Shown here: positions 18,751 to 28,118 of the stretch, piece after piece
How the letters are laid out: each line of letters begins with the position of its first letter
How positions within the stretch are numbered: position 1 is the stretch's first letter
Source of the DNA: Shimia abyssi
GTDB lineage: Bacteria; Pseudomonadota; Alphaproteobacteria; Rhodobacterales; Rhodobacteraceae
Assembly: GCF_003014475.1 (NCBI RefSeq)
Contig: NZ_PYGJ01000013.1
Span: forward strand, 61,375 to 125,374
Length of the DNA: 64,000 bases
Reading direction: 5' to 3'
The notes under the pieces: generated by a model
The model's database searches: none
Told to the model about the DNA's origin: nothing
The model's input: only the letters and a program-made list of their open reading frames with translations
Made by a program: the position numbers and the translations under genes

Positions 18751-19776
18751 ATGGAGCGCAAAATGTCGAAAATGAAAAATGTATATCGTAGGTATGCACT
18801 AGCTGGTGCAACCTTTTCGATCGCCATTTCCATAGGGTTTTTCATGCAGTCAAGTGAGGCAAGCCAAGCCCCTGCTGTTTCAGCCCGACACAGTGCAGCC
18901 ATTTCTGACCACATTGAAGAAACCAGCCTGTCTACGGGTTTGACGCAACCACAATCGAAAGCAGCCAAGTCATTGCCCCCCATGCCAGAGGATGCGACAT
19001 TGCAGGCAGAGCTACCCAAAGAACCGCTCGTCCTTATCGTTTCAAAGGATGTTCCGGTAGGCATGTTGCCTCAAGAGGAGCACTCTCCTGCTCTTGGGTG
19101 TGATGTGTTGCTCGATGCCAAGACCGCAGCGGCAGCGATGTTGGAGGTATACCTTACGGCACCATGCCAAGCTGGTGAACGCGTAACGTTTGAGCACAAA
19201 GGCTTGCGGTTTACCGAAATAGTGGGTGCTGAAGGGTACTTGCAGGTTCTTGTTCCCGCCTTGTCAGAGGAGGTCGATGTGGTTGCCACATTTGCGAACG
19301 GCGACCATGCTGTTACCTCGCTATCTGTCGACAGCGCTGTGCTGTATGAGCGAGCAGTTCTGCAGGGTAGCGGCATTGAGGGGCTTCAACTCCACGCGCT
19401 CGAATTCGGCGCGAGTTATGGAACTTCCGGGCATGTTTCGGCAGATACTCCAAGAGAACTTACAGCAGTCATTGATGGAAAAGGCGGATTCCTGATACAG
19501 TTGGGCGATCCCGGAATTCCAAATGCGAACACAGCGGAAGTTTATACATTTCCTTCTGGGAGCTTGCCACAACAAGCGAGTATACGAGTGACGGTTGAGG
19601 CCGAAATCTCGGAAACAAATTGTGGTCAGCACGTTTCGGGCCAGTCCATTGAGATGATTGAGGGCAAGATCAAAGAAGTTCATGAGTATTCGCTGCACAT
19701 GCCTGATTGTGACGCGATAGGTGAATTTCTGGTGTTGAAAAACCTGTTGCAAGACCTGACAATCGCCCAGAATTGA
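18751..19776 (+). CDS. Uncharacterised envelope-associated protein next to secA
   Basis: A 341-residue protein that I cannot assign to a family. It starts with a basic segment and one hydrophobic helix (YALAGATFSIAISIGFFM, about residues 14-31), an uncleaved anchor or signal peptide. The rest is predicted to be periplasmic, rich in short beta-like stretches, with Cys residues near 116, 139, 290 and 327 that could form disulfides. AAGGAG at 18741-18746 supports the ATG at 18751; ATGs at 18763 and 18772 remain possible. It comes right after secA's terminator and 21 bp before the PstS-OmpA gene, so it probably shares a transcript with that gene. Confidence 0.7.
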   Translation: MERKMSKMKNVYRRYALAGATFSIAISIGFFMQSSEASQAPAVSARHSAAISDHIEETSLSTGLTQPQSKAAKSLPPMPEDATLQAELPKEPLVLIVSKDVPVGMLPQEEHSPALGCDVLLDAKTAAAAMLEVYLTAPCQAGERVTFEHKGLRFTEIVGAEGYLQVLVPALSEEVDVVATFANGDHAVTSLSVDSAVLYERAVLQGSGIEGLQLHALEFGASYGTSGHVSADTPRELTAVIDGKGGFLIQLGDPGIPNANTAEVYTFPSGSLPQQASIRVTVEAEISETNCGQHVSGQSIEMIEGKIKEVHEYSLHMPDCDAIGEFLVLKNLLQDLTIAQN

Positions 19777-19797
19777 TCAACAAGGTCAGGGCCCAAA

Positions 19798-21357
19798 ATG
19801 TTTCAGTTTCGTGCGGCGGTTTGCGCCGCACTTTTCCTCTTTTCTTCGGTATTTTCCGCGCTCGCTCAAGATGTGACGCTCACATCGCGAGATGGATCGG
19901 TTGAGATCTCCGGAACGCTTTTGGGCTTTGATGGAGAGCTCTATCGAGTTGAAACGATTTATGGCGAGTTGACAGTAGACGGCACTGGAGTGTTGTGCGA
20001 GGGGCCAGGTTGTCCGAACCTGATCAACTATGTTGCTGATATTTCGATTTCCGGATCTGCGACAATGGCGGAAATCTTGATGCCCGCCTTGTTGGAGGCT
20101 TTTGCGCTTCGCGAAGGATACTCTGTCGAGCGATTCAGGGAAAACCCGATGCGCTTCGAATACCACCTGATAGACGCGGAAACTGAAGCAAAAGTGGCCA
20201 AGTTTCGGTTCCACGCCAGCAATGCAGACGAAGGTTTTGCGGATCTATTGGCGAACGAGGCTGACATTGCCATGTCCTTGCGTGAAATCCGACCACGTGA
20301 ATCTCAACTGGGTTATGAAGCCGGCCTAGGTGACATGAGCGAGACAAACCGCAGCCGTGTACTGGCGCTAGATGGAATGGTGCCAATTGTTGCCGTAGAT
20401 AACCCAGTTTTGTCGATTTCGCCGTTACAGTTGGCGAACGTCTTTTCTGGAAATATTACAAATTGGCAAGACCTTGGCGGGCCAAATGCGCCAATCACAC
20501 TTCATATGATGGAGGCTCAATCCGGACTGGCTCAAGCGGTTGAAGATCAGCTGATGCAGCGAGCCCAGCTGACATTTTCGTTAGATATTGTTCGGCACAG
20601 CAGGAATCTCGCGCTGGTTTCTGCAATTGAAAGAGACCCGTTTTCTATAGGGATTGCAAGTTTTGCGGAGACAGGTTCGGCTCGTGGGTTGACGTTGACG
20701 GGCAGTTGCGGGTTTTCGCTGTCGGCATCTCGTAGAACCATCAAGACTGAGGATTATCCGCTTAATGCACCCATGTTCCTGTACTTTCCTGCGAGACGGT
20801 TACCCAAATTGGCGAGAGATTTTTTGACCTATACGCGCAGCCCTTCTGCGCAACTTGTGATCCGGCGGGCGGGTTTTGTGGATCAGACCGCAGAGGAAAT
20901 CCCGGCAAATATTCAAGGTGATCGCTTTGTGAATGCGATTTCTGTCGCTGGTCCCGAGATCGAACTGGAACAACTGCAAGCCATGACGAAATCGCTGGCT
21001 GGGATGAAACGACTGACAACATCATTCCGATTTCAAGCGGGATCAACACGTCTGGACGCCCAGTCTCGTTCCAACGTTCAACAATTGTCGCGGGCTTTGG
21101 AAGCTGGGTATTATGACACGCGGCGCCTTGTTTTTGTTGGATTTTCCGATGGAGCGGGGCCGGCTGCGGCTAACCGGGAAATTGCGATGAAACGAGCAGT
21201 GGCGGTTAGGGATGCCGTTTTGGATGCCGCCGAAACGGCGAATCTGGACCGGTTGAAGATCGACGTCCAAGCTTATGGCGAGGCGATGCCGATGGCGTGT
21301 GATGACAGTGCCTGGGGCCGGCAAGTAAATCGACGCGTGGAGATCTGGGTACAGTAA
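19798..21357 (+). CDS. PstS-like phosphate-binding domain fused to OmpA C-terminal domain
   Basis: A 519-residue envelope protein with a Sec signal peptide (AALFLFSSVFSALAQ). After a short N-terminal beta domain (about 25-75) comes a PBP-like/PstS domain (about 78-360: ISGSATMAEILMPALLEAF, IVAVDNPVLSISPLQLANVF, NITNWQDLGG). The C-terminal 120 residues form an OmpA/MotB peptidoglycan-binding domain (FRFQAGSTRLDAQSRSNV, VGFSDGAGPAAANREIAMKR, QVNRRVEIWV). The fusion would tether a ligand-binding module to the cell wall. Its stop is 1 bp from the convergent radC stop. Ligand unproven. Confidence 0.88.
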   Translation: MFQFRAAVCAALFLFSSVFSALAQDVTLTSRDGSVEISGTLLGFDGELYRVETIYGELTVDGTGVLCEGPGCPNLINYVADISISGSATMAEILMPALLEAFALREGYSVERFRENPMRFEYHLIDAETEAKVAKFRFHASNADEGFADLLANEADIAMSLREIRPRESQLGYEAGLGDMSETNRSRVLALDGMVPIVAVDNPVLSISPLQLANVFSGNITNWQDLGGPNAPITLHMMEAQSGLAQAVEDQLMQRAQLTFSLDIVRHSRNLALVSAIERDPFSIGIASFAETGSARGLTLTGSCGFSLSASRRTIKTEDYPLNAPMFLYFPARRLPKLARDFLTYTRSPSAQLVIRRAGFVDQTAEEIPANIQGDRFVNAISVAGPEIELEQLQAMTKSLAGMKRLTTSFRFQAGSTRLDAQSRSNVQQLSRALEAGYYDTRRLVFVGFSDGAGPAAANREIAMKRAVAVRDAVLDAAETANLDRLKIDVQAYGEAMPMACDDSAWGRQVNRRVEIWVQ

Positions 21358-21358
21358 C

Positions 21359-22120
21359 TTACAAATAACCCTCTGATCGAAAACTGAGTTCCTGGGATTT
21401 TCCGATAATAATGTGATCGTGCAAAGTAATCCCTAACGCGTCGAGCGCGCGGTGAATTTGTTCGGTCATGGTAATATCGGAGTCAGAAGGTGTTGGATCG
21501 CCAGACGGGTGATTATGCACTAATATCAAAGCGCTAGCGTTCAATTCTAAAGCCCTTTTTGCCACTTCTCGAGGGTAGACCGGAACATGGTTAACAGTTC
21601 CCGTGGCTTGCTCTTCGTCAGCAATCAAAGTGTTCTTGGTATCGAGGTATAAAACGCGGAATTGTTCGGTGTCGCGATGCGCCATTGTGGTGTGGCAATA
21701 GTCGAGCAATGCATCCCAGCTGGATAAAACGCGTCGCTGCATAATTTTGGATCTCGCGAGACGATGCGCAGCCGCCTCGACGATTTTAAGTTCGGTAATC
21801 ACGGCGTTTCCGACACCGCTAACCTGTTTCAGGCGTGCCCGTGGCGCGGACAACGTGCCGTTGAAATCACCAAATGTTTCCAACAGCTTATGGGCAATGG
21901 GTTTAACATCTTGTCGCGGAATTGCACGGAATAGAACGAGCTCAAGCAGCTCGTAATCCGGCATTGCATCCGCGCCACCGGACACAAATCGCGCGCGCAA
22001 ACGCTTGCGGTGATCAGCAATATATGACGGCAGCTTTCCGTTCGCCAAGGGGCGCAGCGTGACCTCTTCTTTGTCAAAGAGGGGCAGCGGCATCTCTGAA
22101 AATGAGTGGCGATCCGACAT
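21359..22120 (-). CDS. radC: RadC family JAB/MPN-domain protein
   Basis: A 253-residue RadC protein. The N-terminal helix-hairpin-helix region (LKQVSGVGNAVITELKIVEA) precedes the MPN/JAMM domain, with the metal-binding motif HNHPSGDPTPSDSD and the upstream acidic segment. The old link to DNA repair has not held up well; the biological role remains unclear. The gene stands alone, divergent from the amino-acid binding protein gene, with an 11-bp repeat array in the intergenic region. Confidence 0.93.
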   Translation of the reverse strand: MSDRHSFSEMPLPLFDKEEVTLRPLANGKLPSYIADHRKRLRARFVSGGADAMPDYELLELVLFRAIPRQDVKPIAHKLLETFGDFNGTLSAPRARLKQVSGVGNAVITELKIVEAAAHRLARSKIMQRRVLSSWDALLDYCHTTMAHRDTEQFRVLYLDTKNTLIADEEQATGTVNHVPVYPREVAKRALELNASALILVHNHPSGDPTPSDSDITMTEQIHRALDALGITLHDHIIIGKSQELSFRSEGYL

Positions 22121-22186
22121 GCAAGAGTCCTGCCAGAATATGGTGAATATTCTGTTAATCTGAAAAGAGTTAACGCCGCTTTGGAA

Positions 22187-22219
22187 CGTCGGTGTTACGT
22201 CGGTATCGCGTCGGTGCGG
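22187..22219 (+). repeat. Three 11-bp-phased CGTCGGT direct repeats
   Basis: CGTCGGTGTTA (22187-22197), CGTCGGTATCG (22198-22208) and CGTCGGTGCGG (22209-22219) are contiguous units of exactly 11 bp, one helical turn each. They sit between radC and the binding-protein gene at 22341. A related longer array is present at 54067-54110, upstream of soxB; 16 bases (CGGTATCGCGTCGGTG) are identical between the two. Likely a binding site for a cooperative regulator or a genome-wide intergenic repeat. Confidence 0.75.
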
Positions 22220-22340
22220 AATTCAAATTGGGGCCGAAGTTTAACCTTTGGCATTTGGGGTTGTGAGTGCGGCATATTGGTGGGAAGCTTGCCCTCAAAC
22301 CGCCATCGCGACTTTCACATTTTCGGAAATGGACATTCTT

Positions 22341-23180
22341 ATGCGTACGACCCTTTTGACGATGATCGCTGCCGTGTCGCTGGCATTGCCAGCAACAGCC
22401 CAAACGTTGGACCGGATCAAGGAAACGGGACAATTGAACCTAGGCTACCGGTTGGACGCCAAGCCGATGTCCTATGCGCTCGAAACGGGCGAACCAGCTG
22501 GCTACACGCCGCTGGTATGTGTGCGCGTGGCACAGGCGATTACCAATCATCTTAAGCTGGACGATTTGCAGGTGCAGTTTGTGCCCGTGGACTCCACGGA
22601 TCGTTTTGAGAAAGTCGTAAACGGCGAAGTGGATCTGCATTGCGGCGCTGCAACGATCACGATGGAACGACGAGCAATGGTGGATTTTTCGGTTCCAGTC
22701 TTTATCGATGGCACGTCATTGATACTGCGCAAGGATGCAGGTGAACAGTTTTCCGATCTGGCAGGAAAGAAGCTAGGTGTACGCCGAGCGACGACCACCG
22801 AAAACGCACTGGTTAATTCACTGACCGGAGCTGCCGTCGTTGCCGAAGTGGTGCGGTTTGCAGACCATGAAGCAGGTATGGCAGCGATGGAATCTGGAGA
22901 GATTGACGCTTATTTTGCCGATCAGTCGATCCTTGTGGGCCTATATGCAAGCAGCCCGGAGCGCGATCAGTTCAAGATGTCCACAGATATCCTGACCGTA
23001 GAAAAACAGGGTATTGTGATGGCGCGTGGCGATAGCGAATTGCGTGACGTGGTAGATAAGGCCGTCTCGCAAATGTATGCAAATGGACAAATGCAGAGCA
23101 TTCTAAAAGAAGCGATCCCGAGTTTGACACCGGGTATTGCGTTGCAGGCATTGTATATGGTGGCACCGATCTTGGATTGA
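22341..23180 (+). CDS. Amino-acid-type ABC transporter solute-binding protein
   Basis: A 279-residue periplasmic binding protein of the polar amino-acid family (SBP_bac_3). A Sec signal peptide begins MRTTLLTMIAAVSLALPATA. The family pattern is clear: LDRIKETGQLNLGYR, VDLHCGAATITMERRAMVDFSVP, DLAGKKLGVRRATTTENAL and MESGEIDAYFADQS. ATG at 22341 starts the signal peptide; ATG 22329 is a second option. No permease or ATPase gene is adjacent, so it is an orphan or regulatory binding protein. A bidirectional terminator follows. Confidence 0.9.
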   Translation: MRTTLLTMIAAVSLALPATAQTLDRIKETGQLNLGYRLDAKPMSYALETGEPAGYTPLVCVRVAQAITNHLKLDDLQVQFVPVDSTDRFEKVVNGEVDLHCGAATITMERRAMVDFSVPVFIDGTSLILRKDAGEQFSDLAGKKLGVRRATTTENALVNSLTGAAVVAEVVRFADHEAGMAAMESGEIDAYFADQSILVGLYASSPERDQFKMSTDILTVEKQGIVMARGDSELRDVVDKAVSQMYANGQMQSILKEAIPSLTPGIALQALYMVAPILD

Positions 23181-23228
23181 ATGTGCGTTCGTTTGGCAGC
23201 CCAGTGGGCGGCCTGACGTGTTGAAAGG

Positions 23229-23258
23229 AAAAAGCGCGCCGGTTTGGGCGCGCTTTTT
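23229..23258. terminator. Bidirectional terminator between binding protein and dnaJ
   Basis: AAAAAGCGCGCC (23229-23240) pairs perfectly with GGCGCGCTTTTT (23247-23258) around GGTTTG. A-run and T-run on the two sides let it work for both converging transcripts. Confidence 0.93.
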
Positions 23259-23287
23259 GTATTTTTGGCTTAAGTGTTAATCGATGC

Positions 23288-24430
23288 TCAGCCCTTCATC
23301 GAATCCCAGAAGTTCTTGACCGATTTGAAGAAACTGCTGCTTTCAGGGTTGTTATCGGAAGAAAGATCCTCGAATTCGCGCAAGAGTTCCTTTTGACGTG
23401 ATGTCAAGTTTACAGGAGTTTCAACCGAGAGCTCGATCATCATGTCTCCTGAGCCACCACCACGCAGGGCCGGCATACCCTTGCCGCGCAAACGCATTTG
23501 GCGACCTGATTGCGAACCGGATGGGATTTTCACCCGGCTGCGGCCGCCATCTATAGTGGGCACCTCAATGTCACCGCCCAATGCAGCACTGGTCATAGAC
23601 ACTGGAATACGGCAGTAAAGGTTTGGGCCTTCACGCTCGAAAATGCGGTGCTGGGAGACCTCGATAAATATATAGAGGTCGCCGGTAGGACCGCCGCGCA
23701 TGCCCGCTTCGCCTTCGCCTGCGAGGCGGATACGCGTGCCAGTTTCCACACCTGCGGGAATGTTCACGGAAAGAGAACGGTCTTTTTCGACGCGCCCCTG
23801 ACCGGAACAACCGTCACACGGGTTCTTTATGATCTGGCCGAGACCGGAACAGGTGGGGCAGGTGCGTTCAACGGTGAAAAACCCCTGTTGTGCGCGCACT
23901 TTACCCATGCCGGAACAGGTGGGGCAAGTGGTTGGCTCTGCGCCGCCCTCTGCGCCGGAACCAGTGCATTTTTCACATTGTACCGACGTTGGCACATTGA
24001 TTGTTTTTTGCATGCCGGAAAAAGCATCTTCCAGCGTTACCCGCAGGTTATAGCGCAGGTCGGCGCCGCGTGCGGCACGTTGGCGACCACCGCCGCCGCG
24101 TCCGCCCATGAAGTCACCAAACAGGTCGTCAAACACGTCTGAAAAGGCCGACGCAAAGTCACCCTGACCGGGATGGCCACCGCGTTGCCCGCCGCCCATG
24201 CCGCCCTCGAACGCCTGATGGCCAAAGCGGTCGTAAGCCGCCTTTTTCTCGGCATCCTTGAGGATTTCATAAGCTTCGTTGGCCTCTTTGAATTGGCCTT
24301 CGGCGGCGGGATTGTCGGCGTTGCGGTCGGGGTGCAGTTCCTTGGCCTTTTTGCGATAGGCCTTTTTGATCTCGTCCGCGGAAGCCCCTTTGCTGACGCC
24401 AAGCACCTCGTAGAAGTCACGTTTTGCCAT
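23288..24430 (-). CDS. dnaJ: Chaperone DnaJ
   Basis: A 380-residue type I J-protein, co-chaperone of DnaK. The J domain (1-70) has the HPD motif ([12 protein letters not shown]); a Gly/Phe-rich linker follows; the zinc-finger region holds four CxxCxGxG motifs ([32 protein letters not shown]); the C-terminal substrate-binding domains complete it. It lies 80 bp downstream of dnaK, separated by a hairpin that could act as a partial terminator. Confidence 0.98.
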   Translation of the reverse strand: MAKRDFYEVLGVSKGASADEIKKAYRKKAKELHPDRNADNPAAEGQFKEANEAYEILKDAEKKAAYDRFGHQAFEGGMGGGQRGGHPGQGDFASAFSDVFDDLFGDFMGGRGGGGRQRAARGADLRYNLRVTLEDAFSGMQKTINVPTSVQCEKCTGSGAEGGAEPTTCPTCSGMGKVRAQQGFFTVERTCPTCSGLGQIIKNPCDGCSGQGRVEKDRSLSVNIPAGVETGTRIRLAGEGEAGMRGGPTGDLYIFIEVSQHRIFEREGPNLYCRIPVSMTSAALGGDIEVPTIDGGRSRVKIPSGSQSGRQMRLRGKGMPALRGGGSGDMMIELSVETPVNLTSRQKELLREFEDLSSDNNPESSSFFKSVKNFWDSMKG

Positions 24431-24454
24431 GGGTTACTCCTTTGGCACGGAATG

Positions 24455-24485
24455 AAAAGGGCCGATCCGGCAACCGGACCGGCCC
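24455..24485 (-). terminator. Intercistronic terminator-like hairpin between dnaK and dnaJ
   Basis: On the leftward strand GGGCCGGTCCGG (from 24485) pairs with CCGGATCGGCCC (to 24459) around TTG, then TTTTC follows. The stem is 12 bp; the one non-Watson-Crick position is G-U in the dnaK-sense RNA but A-C in the opposite RNA. It probably lowers dnaJ expression relative to dnaK by partial termination or by marking an mRNA end. Confidence 0.75.
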
Positions 24486-24510
24486 ACATTTCAGTTCCGA
24501 TGGTGCGCCA

Positions 24511-26424
24511 TTAGCGCTTGTCGCCGTCCAGGTCTTCGAAGTCGGCGTCGACGATGTCGTCATCTGCCGGACCCGCGTCGGCGGCGGAGGGCTCTTCACC
24601 AGCCTCTTCCTGGCTAGCTTTGTAGATCGCTTCGCCCAGCTTCATGGCCGCTTCGGTCACGTTCTGGATACCTGATTTGATCTTCTCTGCTGCAGCGTCC
24701 TCTTTCTCGAGATCGTCTTTCAGAGCCGCGATGGCCAGTTCGATGGCTTCCACGGTTGTTGGATCGACCTTGTCGGAGTGCTCTTCCACGGATTTTTCGG
24801 TCGAGTGGATCAGCGATTCTGCCTGGTTTCGCGCTTCGATCAGCTCGCGGCGTTCCTTGTCCGCCTCAGCATTTTCTTCTGCGTCCTTGACCATCTTTTC
24901 GATGTCGTCATCCGACAGGCCACCCGACGCCTGAATCGTAATCTTCTGCTCTTTTCCGGTGCCTTTGTCCAAAGCGCCGACCGACACGATACCGTTGGCG
25001 TCAATGTCAAAGGTCACCTCGATCTGAGGCATGCCACGTGGGGCTGGCGGGATATCTTCGAGATTGAACTGGCCGAGGATCTTGTTGTCGGCAGCCATCT
25101 CGCGTTCACCCTGGAAGCAGCGAATGGTCACTGCATTCTGGTTGTCTTCGGCGGTCGAGAAGATTTGCGACTTCTTGGTCGGGATCGTCGTGTTGCGGTC
25201 GATCAGACGGGTGAACACACCACCCAGCGTTTCGATGCCGAGCGACAGAGGTGTCACGTCGAGCAGAACCACGTCTTTGACGTCGCCCTGCAGAACACCG
25301 GCCTGAATCGCGGCACCCATCGCAACCACTTCGTCAGGGTTCACACCCTTGTGGGGCTCTTTGCCGAAGAACTTGGTCACTTCTTCGATGACGCGCGGCA
25401 TACGGGTCATACCACCGACGAGAACAACTTCGTCGATCTCGCTTGCAGACATGCCCGCGTCTTTGAGAGCGGCCTGACATGGCTTGATCGATGCTTTGAT
25501 CAGGTCACCAACCAGCGATTCCAGCTTGGCTCGGGTCATTTTGATGACCATGTGCAGCGGCGTACCCGAGGACGGGTCCATCGAGATAAACGGCTGGTTG
25601 ATTTCGGTCTGTGACGAGGAGGACAGTTCGATCTTGGCTTTTTCAGCAGCTTCCTTGAGGCGCTGGAGAGCCATTTTGTCTTTGGTCAGATCGACGTTGT
25701 GCTCTTTTTTGAACTGATCAGCCAAGTAGTTGACGATGCGCATGTCAAAGTCTTCGCCACCTAGGAAGGTGTCGCCGTTGGTCGATTTTACTTCGAACAG
25801 GCCATCGTCGATTTCGAGGATGGTCACATCGAACGTACCGCCGCCAAGGTCATAAACGGCGATGGTGTGGGTTTCTTCTTTGTCCAGACCATAAGCCAGA
25901 GCGGCTGCAGTTGGTTCGTTGATGATGCGCAGCACTTCGAGACCGGCGATTTTGCCAGCGTCTTTGGTGGCCTGACGCTGTGCGTCGTTGAAGTAAGCAG
26001 GCACGGTGATGACAGCTTGGGTCACGTCCTCGCCAAGATAGCTCTCGGCGGTTTCTTTCATCTTGCCGAGGATGAAGGCAGAGATTTGTGACGGGCTGTA
26101 TTTTTCGGACTTGGCTTCGACCCATGCATCGCCATTGCCGCCGTTCATGACATTGAACGGCATGTTCTTAAGGTCCTTGGCCAGATCTGCGTCGTCAAAA
26201 CGACGGCCGATCAGACGCTTGACGCCAAAAACGGTGTTTTCTGGGTTGGTGACGGCCTGGCGTTTTGCTGGCTGGCCTACGAGGCGCTCGTCATCTGTGA
26301 AAGCGACTATGGACGGGGTGGTGCGTGCACCTTCCGCGTTTTCGATCACTTTGGGCTGAGAACCATCCATGATGGCCACACAGGAGTTGGTTGTACCGAG
26401 GTCGATACCGATAACTTTACTCAT
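24511..26424 (-). CDS. dnaK: Chaperone DnaK (Hsp70)
   Basis: A 637-residue Hsp70. The nucleotide-binding domain begins [20 protein letters not shown] and includes [16 protein letters not shown] and [15 protein letters not shown]; the substrate-binding domain begins with [20 protein letters not shown] near residue 390; the C-terminal lid ends with the acidic tail [23 protein letters not shown] precedes the ATG. An RpoH-type promoter lies about 110-140 bp upstream, so it should be heat-inducible. Confidence 0.99.
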   Translation of the reverse strand: MSKVIGIDLGTTNSCVAIMDGSQPKVIENAEGARTTPSIVAFTDDERLVGQPAKRQAVTNPENTVFGVKRLIGRRFDDADLAKDLKNMPFNVMNGGNGDAWVEAKSEKYSPSQISAFILGKMKETAESYLGEDVTQAVITVPAYFNDAQRQATKDAGKIAGLEVLRIINEPTAAALAYGLDKEETHTIAVYDLGGGTFDVTILEIDDGLFEVKSTNGDTFLGGEDFDMRIVNYLADQFKKEHNVDLTKDKMALQRLKEAAEKAKIELSSSSQTEINQPFISMDPSSGTPLHMVIKMTRAKLESLVGDLIKASIKPCQAALKDAGMSASEIDEVVLVGGMTRMPRVIEEVTKFFGKEPHKGVNPDEVVAMGAAIQAGVLQGDVKDVVLLDVTPLSLGIETLGGVFTRLIDRNTTIPTKKSQIFSTAEDNQNAVTIRCFQGEREMAADNKILGQFNLEDIPPAPRGMPQIEVTFDIDANGIVSVGALDKGTGKEQKITIQASGGLSDDDIEKMVKDAEENAEADKERRELIEARNQAESLIHSTEKSVEEHSDKVDPTTVEAIELAIAALKDDLEKEDAAAEKIKSGIQNVTEAAMKLGEAIYKASQEEAGEEPSAADAGPADDDIVDADFEDLDGDKR

Positions 26425-26532
26425 TTTCGATCCCTTCTAACTTAAGGCGATTTTCAGGTCCGGACCCGTTTTGGCATCCTTGCCCTGATCCACTTTACGA
26501 CTGGCCCTTGCGGGCCCGCGCGCTTCGATGGG

Positions 26533-26562
26533 TATATAGGGAGGTCAAAAAGTCCCTGCAAG
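26533..26562 (-). promoter_or_regulatory. RpoH (sigma-32) heat-shock promoter of dnaKJ
   Basis: On the leftward strand CTTG (26562-26559) is followed after exactly 17 bp by CCCTATATA (26541-26533). This fits the alphaproteobacterial sigma-32 pattern CTTG-N17-CYTAT. The transcript would start near 26526, leaving about a 100-base leader before dnaK. Confidence 0.75.
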
Positions 26563-26682
26563 CGTCTCGATAGGCGTGCGGGCCGTTAATTCGAGCATTT
26601 TTGCCACCAATTGTCGGGGTTCGTTTAAAAATCAGTGCTTCTGGAGGTTTTTTGCTTGGCTGGAATTTGTGGATCCGCCGGT

Positions 26683-27300
26683 TTAGCGTGTTTGCAGGCT
26701 GCAACACCCGGTATAGCCGATGGTGTGTGCAGGATCGGTTAGGAAGAGGTTTATGGAGATGCCATAGCTTCGATCGCTCATCCCGTCGCTACATATCCCA
26801 GCGGTAAGGGAGGCAAATGCATGGGCTTTGGCGCTAGACGCGGAAAGGCCAAGCGAACCGCCAGTGTAGTTTTCCGGCGTAATGATCCAGCTGATTTCAA
26901 TATCCCGCGGGGGATCGTCAAAGAACTGATAGGTCAGTGCTTTACGATCCGGTGCAAGTGTCGCGAGCCAGAATGGTTCGGTTCCTGAACAGGTCAGGCC
27001 GGTATTGCTGTGGGTCCATGAATTAGGGTGGCTGCGTTCGAGATAGCGCAGTGACGTCCAGCCTGTCGCCTCGGGTAAAGCAACCATGGCCCAGCTGCGG
27101 GTTTGGTTGGTTGTGATCACCTCGATATCCTGAGCGTCATGCGGGAACGTATCGATGATTGGCGCGCTGCTGTTGGGGTCGGTGCGGATATTGAGACTGT
27201 CATCTTCGGCCACGTCGATAACATGGTATAGAGCTGGAAATTCGGAGGCAATAACCGCGCCAGGCGAGAATGCGAGTAAGAATGCGAATGCGCGGATCAC
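26683..27300 (-). CDS. Secreted SH3-domain protein with C-terminal CSGTEPFW module
   Basis: A 205-residue exported protein. An N-terminal signal peptide (AFAFLLAFSPGAVIAS) is followed by a bacterial SH3-like domain (about 25-90: DSLNIRTDPNSSAPIIDTFP and WTSLRYL) and a second module with LTCSGTEPFWLATL, a motif seen in COG3650-type envelope proteins. Cys residues in the second half could pair. Start is GTG at 27300, overlapping the permease stop by four bases (GTGA), so both genes are coupled. Probable role at the cell wall or outer membrane; ligand unknown. Confidence 0.75.
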   Translation of the reverse strand: MIRAFAFLLAFSPGAVIASEFPALYHVIDVAEDDSLNIRTDPNSSAPIIDTFPHDAQDIEVITTNQTRSWAMVALPEATGWTSLRYLERSHPNSWTHSNTGLTCSGTEPFWLATLAPDRKALTYQFFDDPPRDIEISWIITPENYTGGSLGLSASSAKAHAFASLTAGICSDGMSDRSYGISINLFLTDPAHTIGYTGCCSLQTR

Positions 27301-28118
27301 CGCTTGGCCGTCCAGCTAACAGAGGCATGCTTACGTGTGTAGAATTCACCCATCAGCCCGATCATGATCAGCACCACAGCCACGAGAAGTGGATAGGTGA
27401 TGGAGCTATTTCGCGGGAAATAGTTGATAAAGATGAACCCGCGCGCTTGATCGATGCAATGAAACAACGGGTTCCAGTCAAACATGGCCAACATGAAGGA
27501 AGGCAGTGTGTTAGCGACGAACATCTTGCCAGATGCAATCATGTTGGCCCGTTGGTAAACTGTGCTGGCGATGCTGACGAAGGTGGGAAACCAAGGTTTG
27601 ATTGCGAGGAACACGGTGCCGACGCCGATACCGGCAAGCCACGCCAGCAGTAGCATGGAAAAGGCGGCAATGGGCTGTTCTATCGTGATCGGTTTGAAGG
27701 CGGCATGGTAAATGAACAGGATCGTAAAGAGCGACAATACCTGAATATAAAGTGTGCCCAGCGCCGCCGACGCAATTGAGATGATCGTGTTCATCGGCGC
27801 GTGTTTCATCATAGGGGAGCTTGGCCCCTCTGATCCGACCACGGCAGAAAGCGTTTTTGTGTGGGTCAGGAAGAGGTAGATGCCAGACATCAGATACAGC
27901 AGGAAATCCCCACGAAGGGCCGCCCCGCGTAAGCCAAGTACGGTGAACATGACATAAAATGCGATCACAAAGATGAACGCCTGAAGCATGTTGACCAAGA
28001 TGGATAGAACCGCGTTCCCGTGGCTCTTGCGGATGTTGCGCACGATTGAATGATAGATCAATTCAGCAATGTTAATTGCCGACTCAAAGTTCGTTCGTGG
28101 GACGGATTGCTGAAACAT
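27297..28118 (-). CDS. ABC-2 type polysaccharide exporter permease (KpsM-like)
   Basis: A 273-residue inner-membrane permease with about six hydrophobic helices, of the kind exporting capsule or O-antigen chains (KpsM/Wzm). It includes the conserved-type segment near the end FDWNPLFHCIDQARGFIF, characteristic of these permeases. No ATP-binding subunit (KpsT/Wzt) is adjacent, so the ATPase must be encoded elsewhere. It is divergent from cysQ and close to the sugar-nucleotide and glycosyltransferase genes, which supports a polysaccharide role. Confidence 0.85.
   Translation of the reverse strand: MFQQSVPRTNFESAINIAELIYHSIVRNIRKSHGNAVLSILVNMLQAFIFVIAFYVMFTVLGLRGAALRGDFLLYLMSGIYLFLTHTKTLSAVVGSEGPSSPMMKHAPMNTIISIASAALGTLYIQVLSLFTILFIYHAAFKPITIEQPIAAFSMLLLAWLAGIGVGTVFLAIKPWFPTFVSIASTVYQRANMIASGKMFVANTLPSFMLAMFDWNPLFHCIDQARGFIFINYFPRNSSITYPLLVAVVLIMIGLMGEFYTRKHASVSWTAKR

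Noticed and set aside
24778..25614. 278-codon open frame on the + strand opposite dnaK
   Set aside because: Antisense to dnaK. This kind of frame is a well-known source of false 'NAD-specific glutamate dehydrogenase' annotations.
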